Shown here: piece by piece, positions 20,681 to 33,768 of the stretch
Layout of the letters: each line of letters starts with the position of its first letter
How positions within the stretch are numbered: position 1 is the stretch's first letter
DNA from: Pelomyxa schiedti
Lineage: Eukaryota > Evosea > Pelobiontida > Pelomyxidae
Direction of reading: 5' to 3'
Assembly: GCA_020536535.1 (NCBI GenBank)
Contig: JAHLWZ010000171.1
Coordinates: 83,003-147,002 of the forward strand
Length of the DNA: 64,000 nucleotides
Notes under the pieces: model-generated
The model's database searches: none
The model's input: the letters and a program-made list of their open reading frames with translations, nothing else
Told to the model about the DNA's origin: nothing
Position numbers and translations under genes: made by a program

Positions 20681-23600
20681 CTAGATCTTGCCAGACATAA
20701 CTTCAAGAAGTGATGCGGATAAAAGAGCGGCAGCCTCTCGTAGTTCATCTTCGTTGTGCTTGCTCGATACACAAACCCTTATACTTGGTCTTCCGCGGCA
20801 AGTCTCGCTCGACTTGTCATTCACATCCTTTGAAGGCCTTGTCATGTGCGGCGCGTTGCGGAAGCCGCACGATGCGACGTGAACTGAGATGTTGCCCTTT
20901 TTCATGCACATGTCACAGGCTGCTCGGAGTGTATTTACTTCCCATTGATGGGCTCCGGCAGCTCCGCACTCCTTGCAGAATATGGGAATGCCAGTGGAAG
21001 GCGGTGGCGTTGTGAGCATGTGGCGGGATAGCTTCAGATGAATGATTGGGCTTCCGGCAGCACCGTAGAGCTCGAACGAAGACTTTTGCATCGCTGAGGT
21101 GAATACTTGCGCGTTGAAGTGCAGCTTGTCTATGCGGTCTTGTATAACAACCCCATCAGGGTCAGAGGGGTTGGATATCTGGCGCAGTACAACGCGGGCA
21201 GCAGTGCACAAGAACGAGGGCGCGCTGGCGCTAAAGCAGTACGCCCTGGAGGCAAGCGTTTGATCTTCACAGGATCGGAATGTGCCAGCACAGAATCCTC
21301 CTGCGGCTCCAATGAACGTGTCAAGTGATCCAATAAGATAATCCACTGTGGTGGGACTGAGTCCCCAGTACTCAGTAGCTCCGCGACCTGTTTTGCCAAG
21401 AGCTCCAAGGGACAAGCTTTCGTCAACAAGGAGCCTAACACGAGAGAATTTGTCTTTCAGGGCAACTATTTTATGGAGAGGCGCAATGTCCCCAGTATCG
21501 CGATATAAGCCCTCAACGACAATGAGAATAGATTCAGTTCCCAACTCGGTTTCTCTTTCCAACTCACGCTCAAGCTCGACTACGTCGTTATGTGGGAAAC
21601 TTCTAGTACGAGCAGAGTGAGATAACATAATTCCCAGTCGGATAGAGTCATTGCATGCAGAATCATAGAGGAGGGTACCCTTGGGGTTCGCAAACGTAGG
21701 GATAACGCTAGCGGGAACAGAAACAGCATAGCTATATAAAATTGATCCTTCCACGTGAAGCCAGTTTGCTATGTCATTTTCCAAAACAAGGTGCTCCGTA
21801 GTGGTGCCATAAAATCCACGTGGCCCACAGGTCCCTACACCATATTTCTCAATTGTGGTAACACAGGCGGCTTTCACTGCTTGACTGTTGGCAAGTCCAA
21901 GATAATCATACCTAAGAACACTAAGTGAGGGTTTCACTTCCAAAGATTTATCATACCCATCCAGTACAAGCATATTTTTATTTGCTTGAAAAACGGTTTG
22001 AGGCAAGGGTGACCCATGAGCAAGAGGTTCGCGCAGATTCATTTCAGAAAAATCAATTTCTTCGCTCTTTACTTGAAGGGAGTCAATCATTAAATATATA
22101 AATTTGAACACCACCTGCGTAGTGTTCATCCCTTTTTTCTTTGGTTCCGAAGTCAATGTGCAGTTTCTTACCAATATCCGTCATAATTGCAACAGCACGA
22201 TCCAGCTCATCGTCGGTATGAGCTGCACTTACACAGAATCGAGCCCTTCACCAAGTTAGGTGAATTGAGAAAAGTAGAAACTTCACCGTGTCTGAAGTAC
22301 AGGTGTAGCTGGGTATCCAACAACCACCACTGCAATGTTTTTCTTGAGGCACTGCCTGGAAAAGGTTGCTGTTGTTTTGGGGTGACCTATCAGCATTGGA
22401 ACCACTGGTGAATTGTCTGGTCCCACCATGGTAAAGCCTGCCTTCTTCAAGCCTTCATGGGTTATTATGATGATTATAACCCAGAAAAATATTTACCACT
22501 GTACAAGTGATGACTGTTGCGTGCTAGTTGTGCAACCCTCGCAGCTCCCTCTGGAGTTTGAAGTAATCTCAACGATTCCAGAATTTGACGAGCACATGGA
22601 GGGGACATGCTTGCCCCAAATAGATAAGCAAAGCTGATGTTCCTTACAAGATTAACAACGTCAGTACTTCCCGCAACATATCCACCAATGGAGGCAAAAG
22701 ACTTGGTGAAGGTCCCTGTGAAAAATAAAGTCAGACAGAGTTACAAGTTTTCGACTTACCCATCAATACATCAACAGACTTGGGGTCAATGGAAAAGAGG
22801 TCACAGACTCCTCTACCATTAGGTCCAACAGCCCCAATGCTGTGGGCCTCATCAACATACAAAAAGGCGCCATATTTATTCTTCAAAGCAACAAGTGCTG
22901 GCAAGTCACAAAGCTCTCCCTCCATGCTGTACATTCCTTCTACAACAACTAGGATTTTCTTCCAGGGCTTACCAGCTATTAGGAAGTGAGAGATTGGATA
23001 AAAAGTACGAGTGGCAACCATTGCCAGTTTCTACAGCTCGTTTTAGTTGAAGTTCCAAGTCTTTCATGTCGTTGTGCTTAAAAACACGAACCTTGGCTCC
23101 AGAAAGTCTGTTGTTTTTTTATAAGTACAAATAACCAAAAAGATGACTAACCTAACACCAGTAATAATGGAGGCATGATTGAGAGCGTCAGAGAGGATCA
23201 AGCAATTTTCCCCTACAAGAGCAGATACACCAGCACCATTAGTGGCAAATCCCATTGGTATTATCGCAGCTGCCTCTACACCTAAAAATTTGGCTACAGC
23301 TTGCTCGGCTTCAGCTTGTTCCTGGCAGATTCCAAGCTCGGATGGTGTGGAACCTTCATTCCGTGAACAAAAGCGCAAGGTAAAGAAAGAAAATCTAGTG
23401 AAATTACCAATAGATACGCCACTGGTCCAAACAGACTCAATAACAGCAGGAGTTATGACTGGGTGAACCCCACCAAAACCCAGGTAGTTATAAGAGGCCA
23501 AATTGAGAGAGTGAATGCAAGAATCCCCATTTAAGGAGACCGGAACAAGTCTTTCATCATTCCCACTCCCCTGAGATACTCTGTCAACCACATCAATCCA

Positions 23601-23971
23601 GCTTCCAGGAGAGCTGCACACGGGCCTGTATGGAAAAGTTGAGCACTATCTTTCCCCCCAATCCCTCCATTTAACACAAACCTGTTCCAGCAATCGCAAA
23701 TCACGCCATACATATACCCCTGGAAAAATTCATTCCAACTAGGAATAAGCCTTCCGCCACAAGGCTTCCTCGGCACAGTCTTACCCATCAACTTATCCCA
23801 CACCCATAGGCACTCATACACAAGCTGCCACCACGCTCCGGCCAAGAACAACCAGGTATATCCAAGGAACGCGTGCGCGCGGTAGCCAAAAATTCGTGCT
23901 ATTATCAAGTAGGCCCCCAATGGTTTTTCGGTGGGGTCGTTTGGAATAGGAGGCCTCTCAGTGCCTAACAT
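20681..23971 (-). CDS. Serine palmitoyltransferase, predicted single-chain LCB2-LCB1 fusion
   Basis: Serine palmitoyltransferase condenses serine with palmitoyl-CoA, the first step of sphingolipid synthesis, at the ER. It is normally a heterodimer. The first half is LCB2: [13 protein letters not shown], a membrane segment ([17 protein letters not shown]), [59 protein letters not shown] and [16 protein letters not shown] with the PLP lysine, ending [16 protein letters not shown]. The second half is LCB1: [53 protein letters not shown] and [16 protein letters not shown], which lacks the lysine as LCB1 does. It ends at 20681. The LCB1 half has no N-terminal membrane helix of its own. Splicing at 22072-22114 joins the halves in frame. 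If unspliced, LCB2 stops at 22083-22085 and an LCB1 ATG at 22088-22090 overlaps it. The start at 23971 avoids a poly-Phe stretch encoded by a T-run. Confidence 0.82.
22072..22114 (-). other. Putative 43-nt intron joining LCB2 to LCB1
   Basis: On the minus strand the upstream exon ends GAA CAC TAC GCA G, the intron runs from GTGGTGTTC to CCCTTCAAG, and the next exon begins TA AAG AGC GAA. Donor phase 1 and acceptor phase match, giving valine and continuing the LCB1 frame without a stop. A stronger donor (GGTAAG, intron 22072-22171, 100 nt) is also phase 1 and also fuses the frames. Both the LCB2 stop and the LCB1 start codon lie within the removed sequence. Confidence 0.65.
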
Positions 23972-24673
23972 CGTCGTGGTAATCTTATTGTTGGAAGAAA
24001 TGATTACCAAAAAAAAAAAAAAAAAAAAAAGGTGCGATACGATACTACAAACGCAAGCCAAAACCTCAAGAGAAGATGGGGCCACAAAGCCACACAACAA
24101 ACGAAAGAGAAAAGAAAGTACCGGTAGTTGAGTGCGAGTGGTGTGGTTTTTAATTGATTGTATTTCTATGTATCGGAGTAATCTGTTTCGCTTGACTTTT
24201 CCCCGGCTGCCTACCGTTGTTCACCAAGGGAACGGATTTCTCGTGCAAGGGTGACGAATTTCCTACCGGTGCTTTTTCTGCCTGTGACAGAAAAGTGCAG
24301 TCCACAATTACCGCTCTTATTTGAGATCCTGGGAGGTGAGATGCAGGTTTTTTTGGGTGAAGCTGCACTTGTCTTGGACCCAACACTCCCGTAGTACTGT
24401 AATCTTACGGCAGGTTCTTATTGCTGGCGAGGGGGAAGGAGATTTAGAAGGATTTTGCTCCTGAGAATGCTTCACGGAACAATGATGGAAGCCCTGGAAG
24501 GCCTTTCTGATTGAGGGAGAGCCTCGAGAGATCCCGAGCAGTAGTCAGGTGGGTGAATAACATAGCGTCTCATTTCGTTCTCATCGCCAGCGGAGTGGTT
24601 GGGTTTGATTATGCCAGTCGCACCCCGTGTCTCTCTTAGGGAGTGAGCTTTTCCTTCGTTCCCCGAAGTAACA

Positions 24674-25239
24674 TCAGGGGTCCTCAACATTGAACCCCTG
24701 CAGAGGAAACATCAGCACCCAATAAAGATATCACGGTTACTTACTTCGTCTGATTCGGAAATGTACATGTCATCTCGCGGACTGAAGAACATTCGCTGTT
24801 CTGGGACACGAACGCCACACAAAAAGTCCAAAGCACGGACCGCCCGAACAAACACCTAATAAATAAACAAAGAGCAAAACAAAAGTTGAACAGCACCCGA
24901 GGGAGAAACCTACTAGATGCGCAACACAACCAATGGGCCCACTCCTTCCAATGACCTAGTCGTTTGCATTGAATCTGGGGAGACTGAGTCCTGCCATACT
25001 GGTAACTGTTGGCTATTGGTTGACTGCAGAAGTGCATTTTTTGTTTTGTTGTTGTTTGTGGTCTCCTTCTTCACTCTGGGACTAAACGAAACCAATAACC
25101 AAACAAACTTTGATTGACTATGTGATGCAGCAACTACAACTACGACGTCGTCGGGCACGTCTGGCACGAGCACCATGTCATCAGAGTCAGGATTTGCTCT
25201 GTACTTTGCCATTCGTCTGAGGTCATTCGTTTGGGACAT
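24674..25239 (-). CDS. Small uncharacterised protein (gene model uncertain)
   Basis: I do not recognise it. The first exon from ATG 25239 reads MSQTNDLRRMAKYRANPDSD and then an acidic, Val-rich stretch; a second ATG lies at 25212. Downstream there is a strong donor (GTAAGTAACC, at about 24737) and a TCTGCAG acceptor. The exon before it has one frame reading VRALDFLCGVRVPEQRMF, then SPRDDMYISESDE. After the splice this ends GFNVEDP at 24674. A different frame through the same exons would continue to 24472 instead. I prefer the charged version but cannot decide. The gene is divergent from the cyclase gene, and their predicted start codons share one CATG. Confidence 0.4.
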
Positions 25240-28200
25240 GTGCTTGTTTGCGACTAAACAGTCTTCTTCGAAGCTGTCTCTGCCGTTATTTGTGTTTCAA
25301 CTTGTGCAGGTTTGTTTGACATTTTATGGGTTCTGAGAAACAATGATGGCCAACACTTGTTTTCTAGGTACTGAGCTTCACAATAGAACCATTTTCTGGT
25401 CATGTGTCAACATCACAGTCTGAGACTTCATCATCCAGTAGTAGTGGACTCATTAGTAACGGAATGGCCGTTTTTACTGAGATTATTGTTGGATTCCGCA
25501 CCTTCTTGCCGCTTTCACCACAGCCACATGTTGTATCATCATTACTGTATTTCTATGTGGCATTTACTGGCGTTTTGCTGGTTGTGATTGAGTTGATGTA
25601 TTATCGCAGTAGCAAGAACTTCCATATGGAAGGCAAACCTGTACTTTGCGCAAGAATCATGGTTTCCGAGCCACCATATCTCTTCAATCAACTTATGACT
25701 CTAAGGTTGAAGTATACTCGACCATTCTATATTTGCCCATTCTTCACTGCTGCCTGTTGGTTATTGTATGCTCAGAAGATAGTTTTGAAACTCAGTGTCA
25801 GGTATGATCAACAACCAAGCACACACTTAGAATGTAAAATTTCCAGGTTGTCACTCGAGTTTTGGCTGGTGTGTTATTTATTTTCTGTAACTTGATTTCC
25901 ATTGTCTCCACGGCACTGCAATATGAGTTTACGTTAAATGCCCCTCATATTTTTGCTCGATTCTTATCTCGAGTGGAGATGCTACACCTCTCTGCGGTAT
26001 ATATGTTCGACTTCTTCCTACATTAAGTTATTTCCTGCAGAGCTTTATCCTTAGCCTTTGTTATCACTGTTCTTTGTTAAAAGAACTCGCTCACTTTGAA
26101 TTGCTCCAACCTCTTTCTGTATCACTACCAACAAGAATCTTATTCACGTTAAAGACTCCTATAAGGTTTGCTCAGTTATTGGAGCATTTTCGATATGTGA
26201 GATTCTCCTAATTGGATGGATGGCCCCATATTATAGATGGTGGGTGAACCAACTCAAAATAGGTGCCTACAGTGCACTCTTTTTTGCTGCTATTTTGGGT
26301 GCAGTGAAAACGGTATGGAGGCATATGTATGTACGTTGTATTTACCACTCTTAGGTTTTATATGCATCAACAGAACTGTGGTTGATAGTCCTGTGGTGCG
26401 GAGTCTTACCCATAGCCGTTTTTGGATTTTTTGGCAGTAAAATCTGGTTCACAATTGTTGCCCAAACAATGAGGCGAAAGCTTATTGGGGGGTTTCACAC
26501 AAACACCGACCCCCACGCACAGACCTATTCTGGGGCACCCTTTAAATTGTGGCAGATCCGTATGATGATTACACATTTTTTCAGCCACATATCAAACACT
26601 GTATCTCTTCTCAGTGTTTCTCATTTTAGTAACTGCTTTGTTATTGGCAGGAGCCTGAATACTATGAAAGACTCACGGATATTCTTCCAATGCTTCATAT
26701 AAATGATAACGATGTAGCAGAGACTGAGGCAGTAAGCCTGACATCCCTACTGTCTTTTTGATGTCTCATTTGCCTTAGTTGTATTGCTTGCTAAAATTCA
26801 CTCATTCTGAAGAATATCACGTTGCATTGCACTTGGGGAGTTCACAGCGTTACCAGTCCTGGGACATTATATTATTAGTATGGAGGATAGAAGAGTACCG
26901 AAAGGCACTTATACAGTCACAAGATGGAGGCCTTCAAGAGATAGAAACGGTACCTTGGCTATTATTGAATAATCAAATGTGAATTCGTCTACCAGGGCTG
27001 CAAAGAGGCAAGCAAATATACGAAACGGGCACAAGAATATCAATGTAAATTCTGGAAACTCTTGCTGACTGACTCTGTTGAAGAACTACAAGAAACTCTC
27101 TCCAAGTTTGACCAGGCTTGCCAACAAACAATGACAATATTTGATAGACTACATGCAAAGTACCCAAAGGCTACCTCTGTGGGTTCTCCTTTGTACCTTT
27201 TGCTTTTCCTGACGAACTGTAGGTTTTACGGTGAAGCCTTATTTTGTTTTTTCCCTGCTGAAATCATTGTTAGGCAATATGCTTACTTCCTGGAACTCGT
27301 AAGGCACGATTACAGTATAGCCGCAACATTGTACGAGCGCGCAGATTTAATTGAAGAAGTACAGGTTTCTGTTACCTCTCTTATTAAAAAGATCTCACTC
27401 CTATCCCAGGGAAAATCTCACCATAGGAAAACCAGTCACAGTACCAAGCATCCATCCCGATTTATAAAGAAAAATGCTATAGCACCAATTGAATCCGATG
27501 AAGAAGAGGCCCCAAAATCCAACAATTGTGTGGAAGTTGAAGCACCTAAGAAATCAGCAGTAACCTTTTCAACCAATTCATCCATGCACAATGAACTGCC
27601 TTACGAGGAAAGTAATGCTAGTAGCATGGCGCATTGTGGTACACTACCAGAATATACAATAATCTGTCTTACTTGGAAAACAAGACCCAACCAAAGCAGA
27701 AGATGTAGTAGAAGCATCCAATTTTTTCCAGAGTGAAAAACCAAAACAATCACAAGCATACAAAGAAAAAATTGTTAACCTCAGAAGCTCAGTCTACTGG
27801 TATTAGGTTTTTAGTAGGTTTTTTTTTAATTTCCTTTAGGCAACTCATGATATCTATTTTTCTGATTGTCATTGTTGTGATGATCAACATAACATTGACC
27901 TTCATTTTTGCCCACCGAGGATTGAAAATTCAGATGCAATCCTATTCTCTAATGTATGATGCTTCAGTATCCCGCAGGTTTGTTTGTTCTATGCTTTGTA
28001 TCGGCCATATAACACTTTACCACTACAGTTATATCCCTGCTGGTACTTTCAATGTTGAGGACTGGATGAATCATCTTGCACACCATCAATATGCGAATTG
28101 CAGTGATGTAAGTTCCAGGATGCAGAATGTTGCACAATCTCTGGGGACACTTGTCACCGACTTGTGTAAGCCTTTTACCTTGCTGACTTTTTTTTCCCCT

Positions 28201-31200
28201 AATACATAACAGACACCGACTCAGCTGATGGTGGTCTGATTCCAATTTCCGTCTGGTCCAACCAAAATTATAATATCTCCTACTGGAGTGAATACACTCA
28301 CACCAGACATTACATGCCAGTTTCGCTGCACACTATGCTTTCCGAGTTTAGGACAAATCTCCTTTCAGCTTCCAGAATTCCAGTTACCTCTGTTAATGCA
28401 ACAACTGCCGAATTTCGACCAGATGTAAGATTCATTTTGGTGTGCTTGCAAAACCATTACTTGAAATACTTAACATTGCCCTAGGATAATGGCCAAATTA
28501 CAATTCGCGAAGCTGTTGATGGGCTTGTCCAAACTTATTGTGATATATCAAAGAAGCAATCCTGGAGATCTATTGTGATTCTTGCTGTAGTGTTACCTGT
28601 TACAACATGCTTTGTACTATTTTTATTCCTTTTCGGCTCTAAGTGTGGTTGGTAGGTATTTGTTTCGGCTTCTGCTCTCTTTGGTCGTGCAACCATTTTA
28701 TTGCGCAAGGCATGGACTCAATGATATCCTTGTTACTAAAATAAACTTTCCCAGGAACGAGAAGGATTGATTCACATGTTTCTCTCCCTCCCACATAAAG
28801 CCGTTATCGACATTTATTTGTCTTGTGGAGGTTCCCCGACAGCAATATGTGTGTTACTATCTATTGATTGTGCTTGTTTCAACCCATCTTAGCTGGAGTG
28901 ACTACTTCTGGCATTACGAGGGAAGTAAAACTACCTTTCTCCTGGGGGCTATTTTTCCGGTAAAGAGGTAGATAATGTTTCCTTCAGATCTCAGAATTCT
29001 TAGGTTTACAATTGGCCTGATAGTATCACTTGCTTTCATTTCTGTTCTATCCATTTATGGAATAGCTGCAATTCGTAGTTTTGATACGCCTCTTGTCTTC
29101 ACCCGCGCCAAATTGCTGGAGGGCACTTATTTACGAAGATGCACAACTCTTTGCACAGCATTATTGAACAGGGATAGCATTTCTTTTGGAAGTCCCGAAA
29201 CAATTCGATCACTGATACAACAAAATATTAACCTCTACGAGGAGTCACACGCTTTGTATGGTCACTTCCCAGTATATCTTTTTCCCTAAGTTATTTATTT
29301 AGAGCAAATCAAATCTCTGGTTCTACGTCACTTGATCTTCAAACCGACCAGCTAGTATCGCTTCAAGAAAGAGATGATTGCAATGTAACCGATGCTGGCT
29401 ACTGCAGTACTTCATCTTACATATAGCTGTACTAAGTTCACTTAATTACTTCTTAGAGGGACTTAGTGACTTAAAAAACAAATTTGTCTCAGCTGTCAGT
29501 CTCGTTAAGGTACTACATTTTCTAGATTGGAGCTGTTTCAAGACCAAAAAAAATAGGCAGTTGATGACTCCCTACTATCACAGCAGCTCTATGACTTCCG
29601 AGTTGTCCACAATCTGGCGGAACCGATGTTTGTTCGTCTGGCAGAGTTCGACAAACTTCTCGTTGGTTATTGGGAAAATGTCGTTTCCTTGGAGATCACT
29701 ACTGTGGTGGCCATTTTTGCCTTAGCGTGGCCTTCTGCTTTGATTGTGTACCTGGTCTTGCATTTTCCAATACAAAGGATAAAGCGGGAGTACCAACAAA
29801 CTGTTTCCATGTTCATGCTTATTCCAGGTTAACACCTTGCCTTAAGTTTCTTTGGATAACCGAAAAAAGACAATATTATCGAGCAGACCTCTACCTTGAA
29901 GCATTTTATTGATACAGGTTTCCAATTGTGTCAACATGTAAAACGGTGACGAATCACAGGGAAAATAATTGATCATAGGAAGAGAATGCAAGAAATGCTT
30001 CTAGAAAGTCAGAATAAAACCAAGCAGATTCTCCAAGCTGCAGCTGATGCAAGTATGAAAAGACACATGATGAATGAGAATTGATATCCTTATTACAGTT
30101 GTTGTATACAATACTTCTACTCTTGATATTGAAACGTTTAACACGTCAGCACAAAAAATGTTTGGGTAAGTAAAGAAGGTCTCTTTATTCCACCCATTCT
30201 TCTTAGATATACATCCGACGAGGTAATTGGGAGGCCTGTTACAATTCTCGTAGATGAACCTCTGAGTGAATCAGCAGAAAAATCTCTTGAAACTGTGGCC
30301 ATTCATAAAGATGGGGTCAAGTTCCCAGTTTTACTTTCAAAGAGCAACTTAGAAGGTACTCTTGCTCCTTTTTTTTTTTTTTTTTTTTAATGTTAAAAAG
30401 GTTTTTCGGCCCTTTTTATCAGGGATGTCCGTGCCATTCGCACTTACCGCAACCTCATTGAAAGAAACGAGACATTGCTACTTAAAATACTCCCAAAGAA
30501 TATTGCTTTGAGGTTAAAGGACACCTTATTCGCCAACCCAGATAAAGCTGGCACTCTTATAGCAGACTCACACGAATCGGTATGTTTGCATCTTGGATGA
30601 TAGTCAGTATCACTCACATCACATACCCCTCCCAAAACAGGTCACAATACTTTTTGCTGATATTGTAAAGTAGGTTTTTCCCAAGTAAACACTTTCTTAA
30701 GAGGTATAGATTTTCACAGTGGAGTACAACCATCGATGCACAACAACTGGTCTCCTTGCTTAATAAATTGGTTTGTGCATGGGATGCTCTGGCTGTCCGC
30801 TGTGGCGTTGAGAAAATTAAGGTTGAATACTTTGGTAATAATAAGGTTCCAATTCTTTCGTAGACCATTGGGGACTGCTATATGGCAGTGTGTGGTTGCC
30901 CTGACGAAAATGAACTCCATGCTTTTACGATTGTGAGCTTTGCAGAGAGAATGCTTAAAACCCTCAAGCTCTTTAATGAGCAAAATGGCACTGATCTCCA
31001 AGTTCGGATTGGTAGAGTTTCTTACACACCTTAGCGAACCTTACCTTGTTAGGTATTAACACTGGCCCAATCGTTGCCGGTGTAATAGGTCTATCCAAAG
31101 TAATGTATGCGGTCATTTATTCCTTCATTCATTTAATTCATTGATTCAAATAGATATGACATTTGGGGACCCTCTGTATGATGAATAGCTCAATAAAAGA

Positions 31201-31828
31201 TACATCTGATAATATATAGGTCAATCTTGCCAGCCGTATGGAATCGTCCGGCTTCCCAAATACGATTCAGGTTAGTTTCCTTCCTTGTGTAGTTTTCTTA
31301 CTGCTACAAGGTAACAGAAAATACCCATCAACTTCTCGGGGATCAATTTCCCTTCGAGTCAAGAGGTCCGCTTTCTGTTTTTCCATCTCACCTGACTCAT
31401 ACTGAACTCGAACCTTCGCAGGTGAAATTGAGGTAAAAGGAGGCTTCAAAGTGACGACCTACATTTACCAACCCGACAAACAAAGAAGCACAGAACACCG
31501 GACAACTTCTCAACAAACCAAACAACCTCCTTCTTCCATCCCCGTTACAACACCGGGCTCATCCTCACCGCCCCTTGCTTCACACATTCCACCTGGAAAC
31601 GGTACCGGTTCTGGAATAATCAGCTCCTGTCCCTCACTGCACAAAGTGCCCAACAAACCCCCACGGCGTGCGGCCTCAGAAACACCAAACCCCCATTCCG
31701 ATGATATTTCATGGGAACAACAAGCACTGGACACTGCTATGGATGAGTCAATATCGTCACTACACAAGGCTGTAGCTATCAACACAAACCATCCTCAGCT
31801 TCTCCACAGGCTGAGGCATGGTGTGTAA
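25238..31828 (+). CDS. Membrane nucleotide cyclase with Tmc-like N-terminus, PAS domain and class III cyclase domain
   Basis: The protein probably makes cAMP or cGMP. The N-terminal part (25400-26660) has many hydrophobic segments and resembles the Tmc-type region of large protist cyclases. Exons at 27060-27370 read VLxxY-like helical sequence with RQYAYFLELVRHDYSIAATL and YERADLIEEVQ, a block typical of those proteins. More membrane helices follow (27840-29830). A PAS domain (about 30090-30360) contains FNTSAQKMFGYTSDEVIG and ETVAIHKDGVKFPVLLSK. The linker LLKILPKNIALRLKD precedes the cyclase domain: SVTILFADIV (metal Asp), GDCYMAVCGCPDEN, GINTGPIVAGVIGLSK, FDIWGPSVNLASRMES and IQVTENTHQLL. 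The C-terminal tail is Ser/Pro-rich and ends at 31828. More than 20 short introns are needed. A 5' start at 25463 is an alternative to 25238. Confidence 0.8.
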
Positions 31829-32097
31829 TGTACCTACCCACTTCCCAACAGGGAAGCATGCGTAATTTATTATATTGTATAAACACCAGTAACAAAAAAA
31901 GGGACTTGTTTTATACTTGTGTTCCACATCTCCCTTACAGTACGATTTTATTCAAAAAGTGTTCCGTGCTCCTCTTCCTGGATGGCGGGATTGTGATCAT
32001 TGCAGAAAAGTACAATTTCCTTTGCCGCTTGGGCTGTACTGACTTCCCTATGAGGACTGTGGCCTGGAAGGTGGGTTACGTCCCCTTCATAAGCCTA

Positions 32098-33768
32098 TCA
32101 TAGAGTTAGGAGATACGATGTCAAGTTTGTCGAGGTAGTTACATTGAGCAGTGCGTGGAGCACATCCGAGATGGTAACTATTCCGACTGCAGTCAATTCA
32201 AATTCTCCGGACCTCACAAAGGCGGTGTTCGCTGTGAGTTTTCACGGGTTAGTTTTAGAGTTAGTACGGACGGGATCGTACAGTGGGCACTCCTCAGTTC
32301 AATGAGTACGTTGCAAAGGGGCATCCTGGTGTCAACCCAAGGAGCAAATGCAATGCCAACAGAGCGGGGTGTGAGCGTGGTGTTGGATGACACTAAGGAA
32401 GTGTCCGGCTCTTTTCCCTTATCTTGGGATTCCCCAAGGTCGAGAAGGGAAGGCGCTGCTGCAGAAGTAGTTGAGGAACTTGCATTCGGAGTTCCATCAA
32501 TCTGAACTGGTTTTCTGTTGGGAGGCATAACACTTTCCGAAGATGTCTGTGAGAACACGGAAGCAGCAAGAATGCCTTGAGTGTTTATTGTGCCTCGGAG
32601 TTGCCCAAGAGAACCCTTATAAACCGGGATCTCATCAGAATCAGAGTGTGCAATCTAAGGAAGCACTTATTATTTTGCAAGGCTGACACTTCGACAATAC
32701 CTTCTGAAGGACTGCTGTGGTTAAAGGTGCATCAACTTCCACGGCGCGAACACGACTGGGAGAGCAATAAGGAGAACAAAAACAGCTGCAAGGAAGTACT
32801 CACTCAATCGGTATCATGGCATCTTGAGCTGTCTTTGTACATAAATCAAGAGCACCACAAGTGATGGTAATCTGCCAAAGGGGAAAAAAAAAAAAAGGTT
32901 CAGAATGGTACCATATCTGCTTACAAAGGGAAAAAAAAATACCTCTGTAGGTGTGAGAATCTCGCTTCCCTCATCTGTTACGTGTGTGACAGCTTCGCCG
33001 TGGAATAACATTAACTCCTTAAGTTCTTTCATACTCATCAGTGTATTGGATGTTGGCAAGTGTAATACCTGGTCGGGAGTAGAATGTGCCCTCCCTCTTA
33101 CCCAAAATTTTATCAAGAATCCAGCCAACGGGAATAGATATAGGCAGCCAAAAAATCATCAGTAGTCTCACCATCCTTTTAAGGTGTTATATAGTTGACT
33201 GGTAATACAGACTTACGGAGCAGAGTAAGCACCAATCTTGAGACCAAACCTAGAACAAGCTGCCTGTGGTATCACCCTAGAAAAGATTACGACTAAGATG
33301 TGAGGGTTCCCACTCACTCGCCAAACAACAAGACTAGTGTAACAGAGACAATAATTGAGGCATATTCAGGCATCATTCGGTCCAAGCACAAGGGAAGAGC
33401 CTCCATGGCAAGAGCATTTGATACAAGGAGAGTCACCAATAAAATGTGATGGTGCTGTTTCAAGTTCATTAAGAAAAAGGGAAAAGAAAAGAAAATAATT
33501 AATTAAAAGAAAGAGAAGGAGTGGCAACTTTAACCAAGCTCAGAACTCTTGTAGCATATTCCCTCCTAGTTGCCGAACCGGAAAGTGTCATAATTCTCAG
33601 TGACAACTTATCCAGTCCCAACAGACCCAGTGTCAAACCAGACATCGCACCCGCGAAACACACGAGCAATCCCGACAGCACAAGCGCAATCCAGAACTGC
33701 CAATCCGCTGTATTGAAGAAATATATTGTTAACTTCGTTCTGTATAGCGACATAGAGGTGACACACAA
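32098..33768 (-). CDS. CNNM/CorC-type metal transport protein (DUF21 + CBS pair)
   Basis: Members are linked to magnesium efflux. From ATG 33768 the first membrane helix reads WQFWIALVLSGLLVCFAGAM, then SGLTLGLLGLDKLSLRIM, the DUF21 signature. Later exons carry SNALAMEALPLCLDRMMPEY, the membrane stretch ASIIVSVTLVLLFGE, and LPISIPVGWILDKILGKREG, then ELKELMLFHGE and ITCGALDLCTKTAQDAMIPI, the motif at the start of the CBS pair. CBS segments include IPVYKGSLGQLRGTIN and, at the end, AVGIVTISDVLHALLN, just before the stop at 32098-32100. A Ser/Ala-rich insertion of about 60 residues separates the two CBS halves (about 32560-32390). A cyclic-nucleotide-like C-terminal domain, present in animal CNNMs, is absent. 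The gene is convergent with the cyclase gene, 269 bases away. Confidence 0.85.

Noticed and set aside
23931-24131. Lys-rich plus-strand frame and Phe-rich minus-strand extension of LCB2
   Set aside because: Both come from a single A/T homopolymer at about 24009-24030, probably in the 5' UTR. The LCB2 start at 23971 excludes it.
24472-24690. 72-codon minus-strand frame as a separate gene
   Set aside because: It begins inside the last exon region of the small gene at 24674-25239. It may be an alternative 3' exon but lacks its own start context.
30366-30389. Long poly-T tract in the cyclase gene
   Set aside because: It sits within an intron and is most simply a polypyrimidine tract before an acceptor.
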